Assembly (NCBI RefSeq): GCF_963666675.1
Contig: NZ_OY762929.1
Location: 2,914,001-2,978,000, forward strand
Reading direction: 5' to 3'
Source: an uncultured Desulfobacter sp.
GTDB lineage: Bacteria > Desulfobacterota > Desulfobacteria > Desulfobacterales > Desulfobacteraceae
Length of the DNA: 64,000 nucleotides
Both the position numbers and the translations under genes were made by a program. A model generated the notes under the pieces. That model saw only the letters and a list, made by a program, of their open reading frames with translations, searched no databases and had not been told where the DNA came from. Shown piece after piece: positions 63,464 through 64,000 of this stretch. Within the stretch, counting starts at the first letter, position 1. Each line of letters begins with the position of its first letter.

Positions 63464-63993
63464 GAAGTTGTTCCCCCGTATAGTTCAAAAAATGTATCCA
63501 GGCAGCTGTGCAGAAGAGCTTGATGGGCCGATTCCACAAGACCATACGTACTTGCAGGTATCCAGAAGTTAAGGTCTCCCATCTTACGGGAATCATTATT
63601 GGAATCCATGCCGGAAAACGTAATGACGAACATCTCCTTCTCCCGGGCACATTTTATTGCGGCAATCACGTTGGCAGAGTTACCAGAGCTGCTGATCGTT
63701 ACAAGAACATCTCCTTTCTCGGCAAACCGGTTGAGAGGAACGGAAAAACACTCTTTAAAATGAATATCGTTGCTTACTGCGCTCATTAAAGCAACATCGT
63801 TAAATACCGTAGCCCGACACCCGCATGTTTTGTTAAAATCAGCAGCCATATGGGATGCCATGGTCGCGCTTGCCCCGTTTCCGATAAAATAAATTGTATT
63901 ATTGGACCTTCGTATATCAAAAAACAGCTTACAAAAATTTATCAGTGCCTGTTCCTGGCCAATTGATTTGCCATATCGATTTGTGGCCTTCAT
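63460..63993 (-). CDS. SIS-domain sugar-phosphate isomerase (GmhA-like), 5' end possibly beyond the window
   Basis: A SIS protein of 177 residues from ATG 63993: NNTIYFIGNGASATMASHMA near residue 33, then LVTISSSGNSANVIAAIKCA near 95, the two phosphosugar-binding serine/threonine loops. The pattern is that of GmhA-type sedoheptulose-7-phosphate isomerases that start heptose synthesis. Only seven bases remain upstream, so the true start may lie outside the window; family members are about 190 residues. The pairing with a phosphatase gene suggests a heptose or related sugar pathway. Confidence 0.87.
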   Translation of the reverse strand: MKATNRYGKSIGQEQALINFCKLFFDIRRSNNTIYFIGNGASATMASHMAADFNKTCGCRATVFNDVALMSAVSNDIHFKECFSVPLNRFAEKGDVLVTISSSGNSANVIAAIKCAREKEMFVITFSGMDSNNDSRKMGDLNFWIPASTYGLVESAHQALLHSCLDTFFELYGGTTS

Positions 63994-64000
63994 CTCTGTT

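Noticed and set aside
1..64000. CRISPR arrays, tRNA or rRNA genes
   Set aside because: No regularly spaced direct repeats, no cloverleaf-like anticodon arm with a TTCGAATCC-type loop, and no rRNA-like conserved blocks were seen.

Overview
The window reads as a piece of the chromosome of a Gram-negative, anaerobic, sulfate-reducer-like deltaproteobacterium (order Desulfobacterales is my best guess). The main pointers are a giant HdrA/NADH-oxidoreductase fusion followed by an MvhD subunit, ferredoxin-type nitroreductase and radical-SAM proteins, many lipoproteins with clear lipoboxes, a PEP-CTERM protein, and large hybrid histidine kinases. The taxonomic call is inference from gene content; no rRNA or tRNA gene was seen.

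Layout. 1-7.8 kb is a worn accessory stretch: the tail of a TauE/SafE permease, a DUF2846-type lipoprotein, a glycine-zipper protein broken at a G6 run with a small partner gene, and a degenerate transglutaminase-like gene cut by a complete IS66 element (8-bp target duplication GCCTCATC). A YkgJ-type Cys-cluster gene, a hypothetical gene, a 48-residue basic protein, a methyltransferase and an RRM RNA-binding protein follow. 9-11.6 kb is an AhpD-like / aldehyde dehydrogenase / Fe-S nitroreductase unit. 12-17.1 kb is a tight xseA-xseB-ispA-dxs-tlyA operon. 17.3-21.4 kb holds an EF-G paralogue and a CoA-disulfide reductase/rhodanese fusion, separated by a strong terminator and a two-site palindromic operator candidate. 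21.5-24.7 kb (minus) is purC, a ParB-like protein and a spore-photoproduct-lyase-like radical SAM protein. 24.9-31.6 kb (plus) is rpoH, a TPR lipoprotein, a LolB-like lipoprotein, Mrp, a dGTPase-like HD protein, a UPF0280 protein and a Kazal-type lipoprotein. 31.6-34.9 kb holds a TrmJ-type rRNA/tRNA methyltransferase, a PEP-CTERM protein, a TrmO-like pseudogene, a MaoC hydratase and several palindromic repeats. 34.9-39.8 kb is mvhD and the 1486-residue HdrL-type protein. 40.7-46.8 kb holds two sensor kinases, 47.2-49.1 kb a monooxygenase-fold/radical SAM pair, and 49.3-52.5 kb the pstSCAB phosphate transporter. 53.3-64 kb is a surface-glycan region: a 948-residue DUF115/TPR protein, an intact IS1634-type element, then UDP-galactopyranose mutase, two glycosyltransferases, an MptE-like protein, an inositol-phosphatase-like protein and a SIS-domain sugar-phosphate isomerase.

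The strongest unexplained signal is a dispersed intergenic repeat of about 95 bp, seen seven times (2.5, 8.5, 8.9, 17.2, 21.4, 44.8 and 53.1 kb), always in the same orientation. Its sequence drifts but its pairing is largely kept. One copy appears to have truncated a small gene, so the element seems mobile; three copies sit just upstream of co-oriented genes, two of them directly before the ribosome binding site, so some may also act as structured leader RNA. Two further palindromic repeat families occur between 32 and 40 kb. Other points of note are a textbook terminator inside the first codons of pstC, a paired GTAACGTTAC operator 20 bp apart, and an EF-G paralogue lacking the catalytic histidine of the G3 motif.
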